DNA of 64,000 nt from Lacinutrix sp. (GCF_029238095.1 NZ_JAQWGS010000002.1:45765-109764), one strand, 5' to 3'; positions 40,119 through 50,160 are shown, counted from the first letter of the stretch. Notes: generated from the sequence alone by a model not told the origin. Numbers and translations: made by a program.

Positions 40119-40504
40119 TGGAAGTATTACACAAAATTGGTCGTCGAAAAACGGCTGTTGCTCGTGTTTACCTAAAAGAAGGTAAAGGAAACATCACGAT
40201 TAACAAAAAAGACATTAAAGACTACTTCGATACAGCAACGTTACAGTACAAAGTAAACCAACCGTTAGTTTTAACTAACAATGAAGACACTTTCGATATC
40301 AACGTTAACGTATTTGGAGGAGGTATTACAGGTCAAGCAGAAGCTATCCGTTTAGCAATTTCTCGTGCTATGTGCGAGTTAAATGATGAAAACAGAGGGA
40401 TTCTTAAACCTGAAGGATTATTAACAAGAGACCCAAGAATGGTTGAGCGTAAAAAATTCGGACAGAAGAAAGCGCGTAAAAAATTCCAATTCTCAAAACG
40501 TTAA
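40118..40504 (+). CDS. rpsI: 30S ribosomal protein S9
   Basis: A 128-residue protein with the S9 signature GGGITGQAEAIRLAISRAM and the basic C-terminus KKFGQKKARKKFQFSKR, which reaches the P-site tRNA in the ribosome. It begins on the last base of the rplM stop codon, so the two are translationally coupled. Confidence 0.98.
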   Translation: MEVLHKIGRRKTAVARVYLKEGKGNITINKKDIKDYFDTATLQYKVNQPLVLTNNEDTFDINVNVFGGGITGQAEAIRLAISRAMCELNDENRGILKPEGLLTRDPRMVERKKFGQKKARKKFQFSKR

Positions 40505-40679
40505 TATTCTTGTTGAATTTATTTTCAACACAAAACAAAATTTAACACAGTTATTGTTGTCCTAGTAGCTTTAAAAATAAAAGCACAGGATTTAGTCTAG
40601 CATCTAAATATTTAAGGCGATTTTTTTATAAATGACCACTTAATTATTGCTAATTCAACAGAACGTAAACTATTACAAA
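40505..40679 (+). promoter_or_regulatory. Possibly structured leader upstream of rpsB
   Basis: The 175-base gap between rpsI and rpsB contains two small nested stems: GCTTT/AAAGC inside TCCT/AGGA (about 40559-40591), then ATTTAG/CTAAAT around an 8-base loop. This could be an S2 leader, but the stems are short and I cannot match it to a known motif. No strict TAnnTTTG box was found here. Confidence 0.35.
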
Positions 40680-41453
40680 ATGGCAGTAGAAGTAAAAGAA
40701 TTACTTGAAGCAGGTGTACACTTCGGTCACCTAACACGTAAGTGGGATCCTAACATGGCACCTTACGTATATATGGAGCGTAACGGCATCCATATTATCA
40801 ATTTATACAAAACAGCAGCTAAGATGGAAGAAGCTGGAGATGCGTTAGCAAAAATCGCAGCCTCTGGTCGTAAAATCTTATTTGTAGCTACAAAAAAACA
40901 AGCCAAAGACATCGTTGCTGAAAAAGCAGGAGGTATTAACATGCCTTACATTACAGAAAGATGGCCAGGTGGAATGTTAACTAACTTTGTTACTATTAGA
41001 AAAGCAATCAAAAAGATGGCTACTATTGATAGAATGAAGAAAGATGGAACATTTTTAACTTTATCTAAAAAAGAACGTCTACAAGTAGATCGTTTGAGAG
41101 CTAAGTTAGAAAAGAATTTAGGTTCTATTGTGGACATGACACGTCTTCCAGGCGCTTTGTTTGTTGTAGATATTAAACGTGAGCATATCGCGATTAAAGA
41201 AGCACAGAAATTAAACATTCCTATTTTTGCAATGGTAGATACTAACTCTGATCCTCGTCAAGTAGATTACGTAATACCAGCAAACGATGATGCTTCTAAA
41301 TCAATCGATAAAATTTTAACGCATGTTACTGAAGCTATAACAGGTGGATTAAACGAGCGTAAAGCTGAAAAAGCTGATAAGGCAGAAGGTAAAGCTGAGA
41401 AAAAAGCGGCTCCAGCTAAAAAAGCTAAAGCAGCAAACGAAGAGGAAGAATAA
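40680..41453 (+). CDS. rpsB: 30S ribosomal protein S2
   Basis: A 257-residue protein starting AVEVKELLEAGVHFGHLTRKW. The core motifs are NMPYITERWPGGMLTNF and PGALFVVDIKREHIAIKEA, and IFAMVDTNSDPRQVDYVIPAND is the S2 signature 2 region. The C-terminus is a Lys/Ala/Glu-rich tail common in Bacteroidota. I use the ATG rather than an upstream TTG that would add 11 unsupported residues. It precedes tsf, the widespread rpsB-tsf pairing. Confidence 0.98.
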   Translation: MAVEVKELLEAGVHFGHLTRKWDPNMAPYVYMERNGIHIINLYKTAAKMEEAGDALAKIAASGRKILFVATKKQAKDIVAEKAGGINMPYITERWPGGMLTNFVTIRKAIKKMATIDRMKKDGTFLTLSKKERLQVDRLRAKLEKNLGSIVDMTRLPGALFVVDIKREHIAIKEAQKLNIPIFAMVDTNSDPRQVDYVIPANDDASKSIDKILTHVTEAITGGLNERKAEKADKAEGKAEKKAAPAKKAKAANEEEE

Positions 41454-41475
41454 AACAATAAAATTATTACAAATT

Positions 41476-41523
41476 AAAGTCGTTTAATGCTTTCTTAACC
41501 GAAAATAATTAAGCGACTTTTTT
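41476..41523 (+). terminator. Terminator/attenuator between rpsB and tsf
   Basis: Arms AAAGTCGTTTAAT and ATTAAGCGACTTT enclose a loop of about 19 bases and run into a T-run, 15 bases before the tsf ATG. It could lower tsf expression relative to rpsB. Confidence 0.7.
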
Positions 41524-41537
41524 AAAATATACTTATC

Positions 41538-42497
41538 ATGAGTGAAGTAAAAATTTCAGCAGCAGAAGTAAATAAATTAAGAAAAGCAACTGGTGCAGGT
41601 ATGATGGATTGTAAAAAAGCCTTAGTGGAAGCTGGTGGTGATTTTGATGCAGCAATCGATGTATTACGTAAAAAAGGTCAAAAAGTAGCAGAAAAAAGAG
41701 CTGACAGAGATTCTTCTGAAGGTGCTGCTGCAATAAAAATAAACGATGCTAACACTGTTGGTGTTGCCATAGTATTAGGATGTGAAACAGATTTCGTAGG
41801 TAAAAACGAATCGTTTTTAGCATTAGCTGCTCAATTTGCAGATATCGCAATCAACTATAACTCAAAAGAAGCATTTTTAGCTGCAGATTTTGGAGGCATG
41901 ACAGTTGCCGAAAAATTAGTTGAACAAACTGGTGTTGTTGGTGAAAAATTAGAAATCAATGCTTTCGAGAAATTAGAAGCACCTTATGTTGGTTCTTATG
42001 TTCACATTAACAAAATTGGAGCATTAGTTGGTTTAACAGAAGCTAACGAAACTGTTGGTAAAGATGTAGCAATGCAAGTCGCTTCTATGGGAGCAACGTC
42101 TTTATCTTACAAAGATTTTGATCCTGCTTTTGTAGCCAGTGAAACTGAAGCAAGAATTGCAGTTATTGAAAAAGATAATATCGAATTAGGACGTTTAGGA
42201 AAAACCTTAAAAAATGTACCAAAATACATTTCTATGGCACAATTAACTCCAGAAGTTATGGCTCAAGCTGAAGCAGATGCAAAGGCTGAATTAGCTGCTG
42301 AAGGTAAGCCAGAACAAATTTGGGATAAAATTTTACCAGGGAAAATGGAGCGTTTTATTAGCGATAATACCACTTTAGATCAAGAACAATGTTTATTAGA
42401 CCAGAAGTTTATTAAAGACGATAAGCAAACTGTTGAAGCTTATGTAGCCTCTAATGGTATTGAAGTTACTGCTTTTAAACGTGTGTCTTTAGGATAA
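41538..42497 (+). CDS. tsf: Elongation factor Ts
   Basis: A 319-residue nucleotide-exchange factor for EF-Tu. The N-terminal UBA-like part has VNKLRKATGAGMMDCKKALVEAGGD. The core has CETDFVGKNESF, which contains the TDFV motif that enters EF-Tu. A second conserved stretch, QVASMGATSLSYKDFDP, lies in the dimerisation half. The length is normal for Bacteroidota EF-Ts. Confidence 0.98.
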   Translation: MSEVKISAAEVNKLRKATGAGMMDCKKALVEAGGDFDAAIDVLRKKGQKVAEKRADRDSSEGAAAIKINDANTVGVAIVLGCETDFVGKNESFLALAAQFADIAINYNSKEAFLAADFGGMTVAEKLVEQTGVVGEKLEINAFEKLEAPYVGSYVHINKIGALVGLTEANETVGKDVAMQVASMGATSLSYKDFDPAFVASETEARIAVIEKDNIELGRLGKTLKNVPKYISMAQLTPEVMAQAEADAKAELAAEGKPEQIWDKILPGKMERFISDNTTLDQEQCLLDQKFIKDDKQTVEAYVASNGIEVTAFKRVSLG

Positions 42498-42508
42498 CCA
42501 AATCTTTT

Positions 42509-42535
42509 GTCATTCAGAGCGAAGCGAAGAATCTC
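42509..42535 (+). repeat. Partial copy of a dispersed flavobacterial repeat
   Basis: The stretch CATTCAGAGCGAAGCGAAGA followed by ATCTC is much more GC-rich than its surroundings and resembles the short dispersed CATTCTGAGCGAAGCGAAGAATCT-type repeats common between genes in this group. A degenerate relative lies downstream of asnS. Confidence 0.55.
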
Positions 42536-42556
42536 AATAAGAAAATGTAAAACATC

Positions 42557-42596
42557 AAAACCACTACTCTATTTTTAGAGCTAGTGGTTTTTTTTA
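42557..42596 (+). terminator. Terminator after tsf
   Basis: Arms AACCACTACTCT and AGAGCTAGTGGTT with one bulged base, followed by an eight-base T-run. Confidence 0.82.
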
Positions 42597-42607
42597 TGCT
42601 TAAAAAC

Positions 42608-42624
42608 GTTTAGCTTTGCTAAAC
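42608..42624 (+). promoter_or_regulatory. Palindrome overlapping a probable pyrH promoter
   Basis: GTTTAGC-TTT-GCTAAAC is a perfect 7-base inverted repeat. Its centre contains TAGCTTTG, a match to the TAnnTTTG -7 box, about 50 bases before pyrH. It could be an operator overlapping the promoter or an RNA hairpin. Confidence 0.4.
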
Positions 42625-42668
42625 CTTTATTTTCATGCAAGTGAAAATCTAAACACAACCATACTCTT

Positions 42669-43376
42669 ATGAAATACAAAAGAATCCTACTAAAATTATC
42701 TGGTGAAGCCTTAATGGGAAAACGTCAATATGGTATTGATCCTGAACGTTTGGCAGAATATGCGCAAGACATTAAAGCAGTAACAGAAAAAGGTGTAGAA
42801 GTTGCCATAGTAATTGGTGGTGGTAATATTTTTAGAGGTGTTGCAGGAGCTATGAATGGTATGGATCGTGTTCAAGGCGACCATATGGGAATGCTAGCCA
42901 CAGTAATTAATGGTTTAGCATTACAACAAGCACTTGAAGATGCAGGTGTAAAAACACGGTTACAAACAGCTATTAAAATTAATGAAGTTGCAGAGCCTTT
43001 TATTAGACGTAAAGCCATGAGTCACTTAAACAAAGGACGTGTTGTTATTTTTGGAGGAGGTACTGGAAACCCATATTTTACTACAGATTCTGCTGCAGTT
43101 TTAAGAGCTATAGAAATAGAGGCTGATGTAATTTTAAAAGGCACTCGTGTAGATGGCATTTATAATACAGATCCAGAAAAAGACAGTACTGCAATAAAAT
43201 TTGACCATATTACTTTTGATGATGTATTACGAAAAGGACTAAAGGTAATGGACACCACAGCTTTTACATTAAGTCAGGAAAACGATTTACCAATTATTGT
43301 TTTCGATATGAATACAAGAGGAAACCTAATGAAAGTTGTTTGTGGAGAAAATATAGGAACTCAAGTAAGTTTATAA
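42669..43376 (+). CDS. pyrH: Uridylate kinase
   Basis: A 235-residue amino-acid-kinase-fold enzyme that phosphorylates UMP to [16 protein letters not shown] gives the N-terminal phosphate loop. GGGNIFRG and [16 protein letters not shown] bind UMP, and [29 protein letters not shown] is the nucleotide region. It sits between tsf and frr, a common order. Length and motifs are normal. Confidence 0.98.
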   Translation: MKYKRILLKLSGEALMGKRQYGIDPERLAEYAQDIKAVTEKGVEVAIVIGGGNIFRGVAGAMNGMDRVQGDHMGMLATVINGLALQQALEDAGVKTRLQTAIKINEVAEPFIRRKAMSHLNKGRVVIFGGGTGNPYFTTDSAAVLRAIEIEADVILKGTRVDGIYNTDPEKDSTAIKFDHITFDDVLRKGLKVMDTTAFTLSQENDLPIIVFDMNTRGNLMKVVCGENIGTQVSL

Positions 43377-43563
43377 CCAATTACTATTAAACAGGAATTT
43401 TATCAAAATTTGTAGCAATTTCTAAAATTAACTACATTAGTATTAATTAAAAATAGACATCAATACTTTAACTGCATTAAGCAATAAAAATCATGGTGTA
43501 ATAACAAATAATCAATTTGGCTTAATTATTGTTTTAAGTCCATTAGTAATAAAAAATTTAACA

Positions 43564-44121
43564 ATGAACGAAGACATTCAATTTATAATAGATAGCGCGA
43601 AAGAATCTATGGACAGTGCTATAGATCATTTAAAAAAACAATTTCTAAACATACGTGCTGGTAAAGCTAGTCCTGCAATGTTAGGAAATGTAATGGTAGA
43701 CTATTATGGTTCTCAAACACCATTAGCGCAAGTAGCCAATGTAAATACTCCAGATGGTAGAACTATTACTATTCAACCTTGGGAAAAAGGAATGATTCAA
43801 CCTATTGAAAAAGCCATTCAAATTGCAAATTTAGGGTTTAACCCAATGAATAATGGAGAACAACTTATTATTAACGTTCCACCACTAACAGAGGAACGCA
43901 GACGTGAACTTGCAAAACAAGCTAAAGCAGAAGCAGAAGATGCTAAAATTGGTGTAAGAAATGCAAGAAAAGATGCTAATAACGACATTAAAAAATTAGA
44001 GGATGCCTCTGAAGATCTTCAGAAAAATGCTGAAGCAGATGTTCAAACACTTACAGATAATTCTGTTAAACGAATAGATGAGCTGCTAGTAAATAAGGAT
44101 AAAGAAATAATGACTGTATAA
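43564..44121 (+). CDS. frr: Ribosome recycling factor
   Basis: A 185-residue factor that splits post-termination ribosomes with EF-G. It has the three-helix-bundle pattern: AIDHLKKQFLNIRAGKASPAML at the start, GRTITIQPWEKGMIQPIEKAI in the beta domain, and NVPPLTEERRRELAKQAKAEAEDAKIGVRNARKDA in the long helix. It follows pyrH after a 187-base gap in which I see no strong element, and it ends at its own terminator. Confidence 0.98.
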   Translation: MNEDIQFIIDSAKESMDSAIDHLKKQFLNIRAGKASPAMLGNVMVDYYGSQTPLAQVANVNTPDGRTITIQPWEKGMIQPIEKAIQIANLGFNPMNNGEQLIINVPPLTEERRRELAKQAKAEAEDAKIGVRNARKDANNDIKKLEDASEDLQKNAEADVQTLTDNSVKRIDELLVNKDKEIMTV

Positions 44122-44127
44122 TTAGTT

Positions 44128-44154
44128 AAAAGCGACTTAATAGTCGCTTTTTTT
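44128..44154 (+). terminator. Terminator after frr
   Basis: Ten-base arms AAAAGCGACT and AGTCGCTTTT around a TAAT loop, followed by more T residues. Confidence 0.88.
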
Positions 44155-44185
44155 ATGATTTAAAAATTAACTTCACGTTCTATAA

Positions 44186-44932
44186 ATGTCACGATTTATG
44201 AAATCTCTTTTTTTTAATATTGCTATGTGTTTTTCCTTAATAACTTTTGGGCAAAACACCTATAAATTTATTCCAGAAAATCAGCATGTTATATCAAACG
44301 AGCAATTAAAAACTATGCAAATAATAATTACTCCAGATATCATGCTTTTTAACGAACAAGGTGAAATTCTACCAGTATCGCAAATGGAGCTCATGACTAA
44401 TCCAGATTACCAACCTTTATTTTACGCAAACAGTAAAGGACAAATTAAATCTGTTGTGTTTAAAAAAAAGAGTAATCATCCTGTTTTAATTGAAAAAAAT
44501 CCTGAAGCCCATTATACTGTTGGAGAAAAAGCTTTAGACTTTATTGTAACAGACCTAAATGGTAAAACCATTAAACTATCTGAGTTAAAAGGCAAAGTTG
44601 TTGTTTTAAATTTTTGGTTTACAAAATGTGGCCCTTGTATTCAAGAAATACCTACCTTAAATGCACTTGTTAAAGAATATAAAGACCAAGATGTTGTATT
44701 TTTAGCATTAACCTTTAATAAAAAAGGTGTAGTAGAAAATTTTCTTTACGATACAGAGTTTAACTACACCATAGTTACAAATGCAAATAATGTTATAAAC
44801 ATGTATGGTGTACAAAGTTACCCAACAAGTATTGTAATTAATAAAAAAGGCGAAATAGTACTTAAAGAAATAGGTTACAGAACCAATATTAAAACTGTAC
44901 TTTCTAATACTATTAAGCCATTATTAAAATAA
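44186..44932 (+). CDS. Secreted TlpA-like thioredoxin protein
   Basis: A 248-residue exported protein. A signal peptide (cleavage near ITFGQ) is followed by about 90 residues of unassigned sequence and then a TlpA/ResA-type thioredoxin domain from about residue 110. The redox motif is intact: NFWFTKCGPCIQEIP. The cis-Pro is in SYPTSIVINKKG. It is likely to reduce disulfides in the periplasm or serve a surface-associated redox step. The next gene, a surface barrel, starts 3 bases after its stop, so the two are expected to work together. Confidence 0.9.
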   Translation: MSRFMKSLFFNIAMCFSLITFGQNTYKFIPENQHVISNEQLKTMQIIITPDIMLFNEQGEILPVSQMELMTNPDYQPLFYANSKGQIKSVVFKKKSNHPVLIEKNPEAHYTVGEKALDFIVTDLNGKTIKLSELKGKVVVLNFWFTKCGPCIQEIPTLNALVKEYKDQDVVFLALTFNKKGVVENFLYDTEFNYTIVTNANNVINMYGVQSYPTSIVINKKGEIVLKEIGYRTNIKTVLSNTIKPLLK

Positions 44933-44935
44933 TTT

Positions 44936-46204
44936 ATGCACAAACACTGGTTATATATTCTATTCTTTTTTTGTGTTACTGTAATAACAGCTCAAACACC
45001 AGAAAAAGACATTGAAAAACCTAAAGATTCTTTAGAGTCAAGTGTCCTTTTAAAGCAAATTGGCAATGGTTTCTTTCCTACAAAAGTTTGGAACTTCGAT
45101 TTACGCTACTTAGTAAAATTCAATCAATATGAAGGGTTTAGAACTGGCTTAGGTGGTGTTACCAACGATGGCTTTTCTAAAACATTTAGAATAGACTCTT
45201 ATGGTGTTTACGGTTTTAAAGACCATAGATTTAAATATAAAATTGGTGGAGGTTTTCGTTTAAATCCTGAAACAAATACTTGGATTAATGTCTCGCATGT
45301 AGACGATTTAATGGAAACAGGAAGTTCTAATTTTTTAACAGATGGTAGGTTCTTCTCTTTTTTTGAGCCTCGATTATTAAATATCGATTTATTTCATAAA
45401 CACATCACGTCTGCTATTTCAGTAGAACATGAAATAAACCCAAAGTTAATAACAGAAACAGAAATTGCTGTAAGTAATATTAGGCCAACCTATGATTACG
45501 ATTATATTTTAGACAACACTTCATATGGTGCTTTTGAAACCACAACAGCCAAAATTTCTTTACAATGGAATCCATTTAGCACCTATGAAATAGTAGATGG
45601 AGAAACCAAAAACATCGTAGATGGCTATCCAAAGTTTACATTACAGTACAGTAAGAGTTTTAGAAATGTCCTTAATGCAGATTTTAACTTTTCTAAATTA
45701 GATTTTAGAACCATACACAAAATTAATTATAATAAAGAATCCTACACTATTGGTACCTTTTCTGCTGGTTTAGCACATGGAGACACACCATTAACACATT
45801 TATACCATGCGTACCCAAACAATATTACTAAAGAAACTATTTTACAACGTTTTAGTGTAGCAGGAATTAATAGTTTTGAAACCATGTATTTTAATGAGTT
45901 CTTCTCAGACAGATTTGCAACACTAGTAGTTAAACATTACGTTAAACCGTTTCATATTTCTAAATACTTTAATCCACAGTTAGTATTGGTGTCGCGCTAT
46001 GCCTATGGTAATATGAATAATATCTCAAGACATCAAAATGTTAGTTTTGAGACCTTAAAACATGGTTATACAGAATCTGGTTTCGAAATCAATAAATTAT
46101 TATTGGGTTTTGGCTTGAGTTTCACGTATCGTTATGGCGCTTATCACCTTCCAAGAGAAGAAGACAATATTGCACTTAAATTCACTTTCAACATTACATT
46201 ATAA
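44936..46204 (+). CDS. Outer-membrane beta-barrel related to the C-terminal part of DUF5686
   Basis: A 422-residue protein with a signal peptide (cleavage near ITAQ) and alternating amphipathic strands ending in Phe-Thr-Phe-Asn-Ile-Thr-Leu, as expected for an outer-membrane barrel. The stretch YEGFRTGLGGVTNDGFSK and the following YGVYGFKDHRFKYKIGGG are those of the barrel half of DUF5686 proteins. The usual N-terminal carboxypeptidase-regulatory-like domain (about 400 residues) is absent. It has its own signal peptide, so it appears to be a natural barrel-only form rather than a fragment. Coupled to the TlpA-like gene. Confidence 0.72.
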   Translation: MHKHWLYILFFFCVTVITAQTPEKDIEKPKDSLESSVLLKQIGNGFFPTKVWNFDLRYLVKFNQYEGFRTGLGGVTNDGFSKTFRIDSYGVYGFKDHRFKYKIGGGFRLNPETNTWINVSHVDDLMETGSSNFLTDGRFFSFFEPRLLNIDLFHKHITSAISVEHEINPKLITETEIAVSNIRPTYDYDYILDNTSYGAFETTTAKISLQWNPFSTYEIVDGETKNIVDGYPKFTLQYSKSFRNVLNADFNFSKLDFRTIHKINYNKESYTIGTFSAGLAHGDTPLTHLYHAYPNNITKETILQRFSVAGINSFETMYFNEFFSDRFATLVVKHYVKPFHISKYFNPQLVLVSRYAYGNMNNISRHQNVSFETLKHGYTESGFEINKLLLGFGLSFTYRYGAYHLPREEDNIALKFTFNITL

Positions 46205-46239
46205 TGCTGTTTTATTTCGTAAAATCTTTAGGTTTTCCA

Positions 46240-46247
46240 TACCTTTG
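46240..46247 (+). promoter_or_regulatory. Probable -7 box of the RND exporter gene
   Basis: TACCTTTG matches TAnnTTTG, 19 bases before the ATG. Only a TTTCG-like sequence is near -33. Confidence 0.5.
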
Positions 46248-46266
46248 AAGCTCCTTTTAAAGCAAC

Positions 46267-48678
46267 ATGGCGAAACAAAAAAAATCTAAGTTTTGGGATA
46301 TAGTGGCTAGGCTAATTTTACGCAATAAAATTGGTATACTTTTAGGCATTATAATTATTACCATACTCTTCAGTACGCAATGGAAATACATGCGTTTTAC
46401 CTATACCGAAGCTAATTTACTTCCAGATGATCACGAGATCAATATTGAGTACAATAACTTTCTTGACATCTTTGGTGAAGAAGGGAATTTAATTGTTTTA
46501 GGTGTTAAAGACACAACACTCTTTACAGTTGAAAAACTAAACGCTTGGAATGCACTCTCAAATAGTTTTAGAGCTTCAAACGAAGTAGAATCTGTAGTTT
46601 CAATAAAAGACTTACAGAAACTTGTAAAAAATGAAACAGAGCAAAAGTTCGATCTCATACCTTTTATAAAAGACTCTGTTAAATCTCCTGAAGAAATAAA
46701 AATACTTCAAGATCAACTTTTTAATCAATTTCCTTTTTACGATAATTTTCTTTTTAATAAAGAAACAAAAACAGTTAGAACAGCCATTTATCTTAAAAAA
46801 GAACTAGTAAATACACCAGCAAGAAAAGACTTTGTAATTGAAACTTTAATGAAGAAGGTTAAAGTTTTTGAAGACACCTACAACATAAATGTACGTGTAT
46901 CTGGAATGCCATACATAAGAACCTTAAACGCACAAAATATTGTAGATGAAATTGGTCTATTTGTAGGTGCAGCATTACTTATTACTTCTCTAATTTTCTT
47001 TTTATTTTTCAGATCGTTTCGTGCCACTTTTATTTCTCTAATAGTAGTTTGTGTTGGTGTAATGTGGACTTTAGGTATTTTAGGTCTTTTAAAATATGAA
47101 ATTACTGTATTAACGGCTTTAATTCCGCCTTTAATAATAGTTATAGGAATTCCAAATTGTATATTCTTAATCAACAAGTATCAACACGAAGTTAAATTGC
47201 ATGGCAATAAGGTAAAATCACTACAGCGTGTTATTACAAAAGTTGGTAATGCTACATTGATGACTAATGTTACAACAGCCTCTGGTTTTGCAACTTTTAT
47301 AATTACAGAAAGCAAATTATTAAAAGAATTTGGTGTAGTAGCATCGCTTAGTATTCTAGCCATATTTATACTCTGTTTATTAATTATTCCAATTATATAC
47401 ACCTTTTTGCCTTATCCTAAAGATCGCCATTTAGAACACTTAAATAAACGTTGGATTGGTGGTTTTGTAGATTGGACTGTAAGAATGGTAAAAGAGAAGC
47501 GTATTGCTATTTATATTACTTCTATAGGTTTATTAATTGTGTGTATTATTGGAATTTATAAAATTAAAATTTCAGGAAGCTTAATAGAAGACATGCCAAA
47601 GCGCGCAGAATTTTTTAGCGATATTAAGTTTTTTGAAGAAGAATTTAATGGTATCATGCCAATGGAAATTATGGTAGACACCAAACGCAAAAAAGGCGTC
47701 ATGAAATCTTCTACACTTAAGCGCATGAATACGCTTGAAGAATTAATTATCGAAACACCAGAACTATCAAGACCAATCTCTGTAGTAAGTTTGGTTAAAT
47801 ACTCTAAGCAGGCGTTTTATAATGGTAATCCTAAATACTACCAACTTCCAACAAAACAAGAAGAAGCTTTTATATTACCTTATGCAAAAAACTCAACCTC
47901 TGGAGAAGGAAACCTTTTAAATAACTTTGTAGATTCCACAGGACAATATGCACGCATTACTACGTTCATGAAAGATATTGGTACCGATAAAATGGAACGT
48001 ATTGAAGAGAATTTAATCTCCAAAATAAATAAAGTTTTCCCAAAGGAAAAATACAATGTATCCATAACAGGAAAAGCTTTAGTATTTCAAAAAGGAACAA
48101 AGTATTTGGTTAATAATTTAGCTTTATCACTATCACTTGCCATTTTACTTATTTCATTATTTATGGCTTACATGTTTCGTTCCTTTAGAATGATTATTGT
48201 CTCTCTAATTCCTAATTTATTACCATTGGTAGTAACCGCAGGATTAATGGGATATCTTGGTGTACCTATAAAACCATCTACTATTTTGGTGTTTAGTATA
48301 GCCTTTGGAATATCTGTAGATGATACTATTCATTTTTTAGCAAAATATAGACAAGAATTAATAGCAAACAACTGGAGAATTAAAAAATCGGTTTTTGCAG
48401 CTTTAAGAGAAACTGGCGTAAGCATGTTTTACACTTCTGTTGTTTTATTCTTTGGTTTCTCGGTATTTACCATTTCTAGTTTTGGAGGAACAGTCGCACT
48501 TGGTGCTTTGGTTTCGGTAACATTATTATTTGCAATGTTATCTAACTTATTGCTATTGCCTTCATTATTACTTTCTCTAGAACGCAGTATTGCTAGAAAA
48601 GAAATTCTTAAAAAACCTTCAATTAATATTATTCCTATTGAAAATGAAGAAGATGAAATTTCAGAGGAATCAGAATAA
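46267..48678 (+). CDS. RND/MMPL-family exporter
   Basis: An 803-residue inner-membrane protein with two repeats of one helix, a periplasmic domain and a five-helix block, the arrangement of MMPL-type RND proteins. The conserved TM4-type segment SIAFGISVDDTIHFLAKYRQ carries the paired Asp used for proton relay in the second repeat. The first repeat has IPPLIIVIGIPNCIFLINKYQ without the Asp pair. No membrane-fusion or outer-membrane partner gene is adjacent. The substrate (lipid-like molecules in many relatives) is not evident. Confidence 0.9.
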   Translation: MAKQKKSKFWDIVARLILRNKIGILLGIIIITILFSTQWKYMRFTYTEANLLPDDHEINIEYNNFLDIFGEEGNLIVLGVKDTTLFTVEKLNAWNALSNSFRASNEVESVVSIKDLQKLVKNETEQKFDLIPFIKDSVKSPEEIKILQDQLFNQFPFYDNFLFNKETKTVRTAIYLKKELVNTPARKDFVIETLMKKVKVFEDTYNINVRVSGMPYIRTLNAQNIVDEIGLFVGAALLITSLIFFLFFRSFRATFISLIVVCVGVMWTLGILGLLKYEITVLTALIPPLIIVIGIPNCIFLINKYQHEVKLHGNKVKSLQRVITKVGNATLMTNVTTASGFATFIITESKLLKEFGVVASLSILAIFILCLLIIPIIYTFLPYPKDRHLEHLNKRWIGGFVDWTVRMVKEKRIAIYITSIGLLIVCIIGIYKIKISGSLIEDMPKRAEFFSDIKFFEEEFNGIMPMEIMVDTKRKKGVMKSSTLKRMNTLEELIIETPELSRPISVVSLVKYSKQAFYNGNPKYYQLPTKQEEAFILPYAKNSTSGEGNLLNNFVDSTGQYARITTFMKDIGTDKMERIEENLISKINKVFPKEKYNVSITGKALVFQKGTKYLVNNLALSLSLAILLISLFMAYMFRSFRMIIVSLIPNLLPLVVTAGLMGYLGVPIKPSTILVFSIAFGISVDDTIHFLAKYRQELIANNWRIKKSVFAALRETGVSMFYTSVVLFFGFSVFTISSFGGTVALGALVSVTLLFAMLSNLLLLPSLLLSLERSIARKEILKKPSINIIPIENEEDEISEESE

Positions 48679-48696
48679 AAAAAGGAAGTAAAAAAT

Positions 48697-48704
48697 TATA
48701 TTTG
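48697..48704 (+). promoter_or_regulatory. Probable -7 box of asnS
   Basis: TATATTTG matches TAnnTTTG exactly, 19 bases before the asnS ATG. No -33 TTG stands out. Confidence 0.5.
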
Positions 48705-48723
48705 CCATCTAATAAATACAAAA

Positions 48724-50145
48724 ATGACAATTTCAAAATTATTAAAAGAAACAACACTACAGGAAGTAGAAGTTAAAGGTTGGGTTCGCACCTTTAGAGC
48801 CAATAGATTTATTGCTCTAAATGATGGTTCTACTCTTAATAATATACAATGTGTTGTTGATTTCGAAAATACAGCCGAAGAAACCTTAAAGCGTATTACT
48901 ACTGGTGCTGCTGTATCCATAAAAGGAGAATTAATAGAAAGCCAAGGTAAAGGACAAAACGTTGAAATTGTAGTCTCTTCTATTGAAATTTTAGGTGATA
49001 GTGATCCAGAAACATATCCTATTCAGCCAAAAAAACACTCGTTCGAGTTTTTAAGAGAAAATGCACATTTACGTACAAGAACAAACACTTTTAGTGCTGT
49101 TATGCGTTTACGTTCTGCATTATCTTTTGCTGTGCACAAATATTTTACAGACAATGGGTTCTTTAATATGCATACACCAATAATTACAGGTAGTGATGCA
49201 GAAGGTGCTGGTGAAATGTTTAGAGTAAGTACTTTAGATCAAAAAAATCCGCCATTAACAGACGAAGGCGCAATAGACCACTCTAAAAACTTTTTTGGAA
49301 AAGATACAAACCTTACCGTTTCTGGACAATTAGAGGCCGAAACATATGCCATGTCTTTAGGAAAAGTATATACTTTTGGACCAACATTTAGAGCAGAAAA
49401 CTCCAATACGTCTCGACATTTATCAGAATTTTGGATGATTGAGCCAGAAGTGGCCTTTATGGATTTAGCAGGAAATATGGATTTAGCTGAAGACTTTTTA
49501 AAGTCTGTGCTTACCTATGTTTTAGATCATCATGCTGAGGATTTAGAGTTTTTAGATCAACGTTTATTTGATGAAGAAAAAACAAAACCTCAAGCAGAGC
49601 GTAGCGAAATGCGCTTAATTGAAAAGTTAAAATTCGTAACCGAAAACAACTTTAAACGCCTAAGCTATACTGAAGCAATAGATATTCTTAAAAACTCTAA
49701 GCCAAACAAAAAGAAGAAATTCAATTATATTATTGAAGAATGGGGAGCCGACTTACAGTCTGAACATGAGCGTTTTTTAGTAGAAAAACACTTTAAATGT
49801 CCAGTAATATTATTCGATTATCCAGCAAATATTAAAGCCTTTTATATGCGCTTAAACGAAGACGGAAAAACAGTACGTGCAATGGATATTTTGTTTCCAG
49901 GTATTGGAGAAATGGTTGGAGGTAGCCAACGTGAAGAACGTTTAGAGGTGCTAAAAGAAAAAATGGCTGTTTTAGATATTCCTGAAGAAGAATTATGGTG
50001 GTACTTAGACCTACGTAAGTATGGTACAGCAGTGCACTCTGGATTTGGTTTAGGTTTCGAACGTTTGGTAATGTTTACAACAGGAATGGGTAATATAAGA
50101 GATGTTATACCTTATCCAAGAACACCTCAAAATGCTGAGTTTTAA
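48724..50145 (+). CDS. asnS: Asparagine-tRNA ligase
   Basis: A 473-residue class IIb aminoacyl-tRNA synthetase. An OB-fold anticodon-binding domain (residues 1-105, [22 protein letters not shown]) precedes the catalytic domain. Motif 2 reads [21 protein letters not shown] and motif 3 reads [12 protein letters not shown], with Arg for [15 protein letters not shown] is the AsnRS-specific stretch. The presence of AsnRS suggests Asn-tRNA is made directly. Confidence 0.97.
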   Translation: MTISKLLKETTLQEVEVKGWVRTFRANRFIALNDGSTLNNIQCVVDFENTAEETLKRITTGAAVSIKGELIESQGKGQNVEIVVSSIEILGDSDPETYPIQPKKHSFEFLRENAHLRTRTNTFSAVMRLRSALSFAVHKYFTDNGFFNMHTPIITGSDAEGAGEMFRVSTLDQKNPPLTDEGAIDHSKNFFGKDTNLTVSGQLEAETYAMSLGKVYTFGPTFRAENSNTSRHLSEFWMIEPEVAFMDLAGNMDLAEDFLKSVLTYVLDHHAEDLEFLDQRLFDEEKTKPQAERSEMRLIEKLKFVTENNFKRLSYTEAIDILKNSKPNKKKKFNYIIEEWGADLQSEHERFLVEKHFKCPVILFDYPANIKAFYMRLNEDGKTVRAMDILFPGIGEMVGGSQREERLEVLKEKMAVLDIPEEELWWYLDLRKYGTAVHSGFGLGFERLVMFTTGMGNIRDVIPYPRTPQNAEF

Positions 50146-50160
50146 TCAAAACTTATTTAT

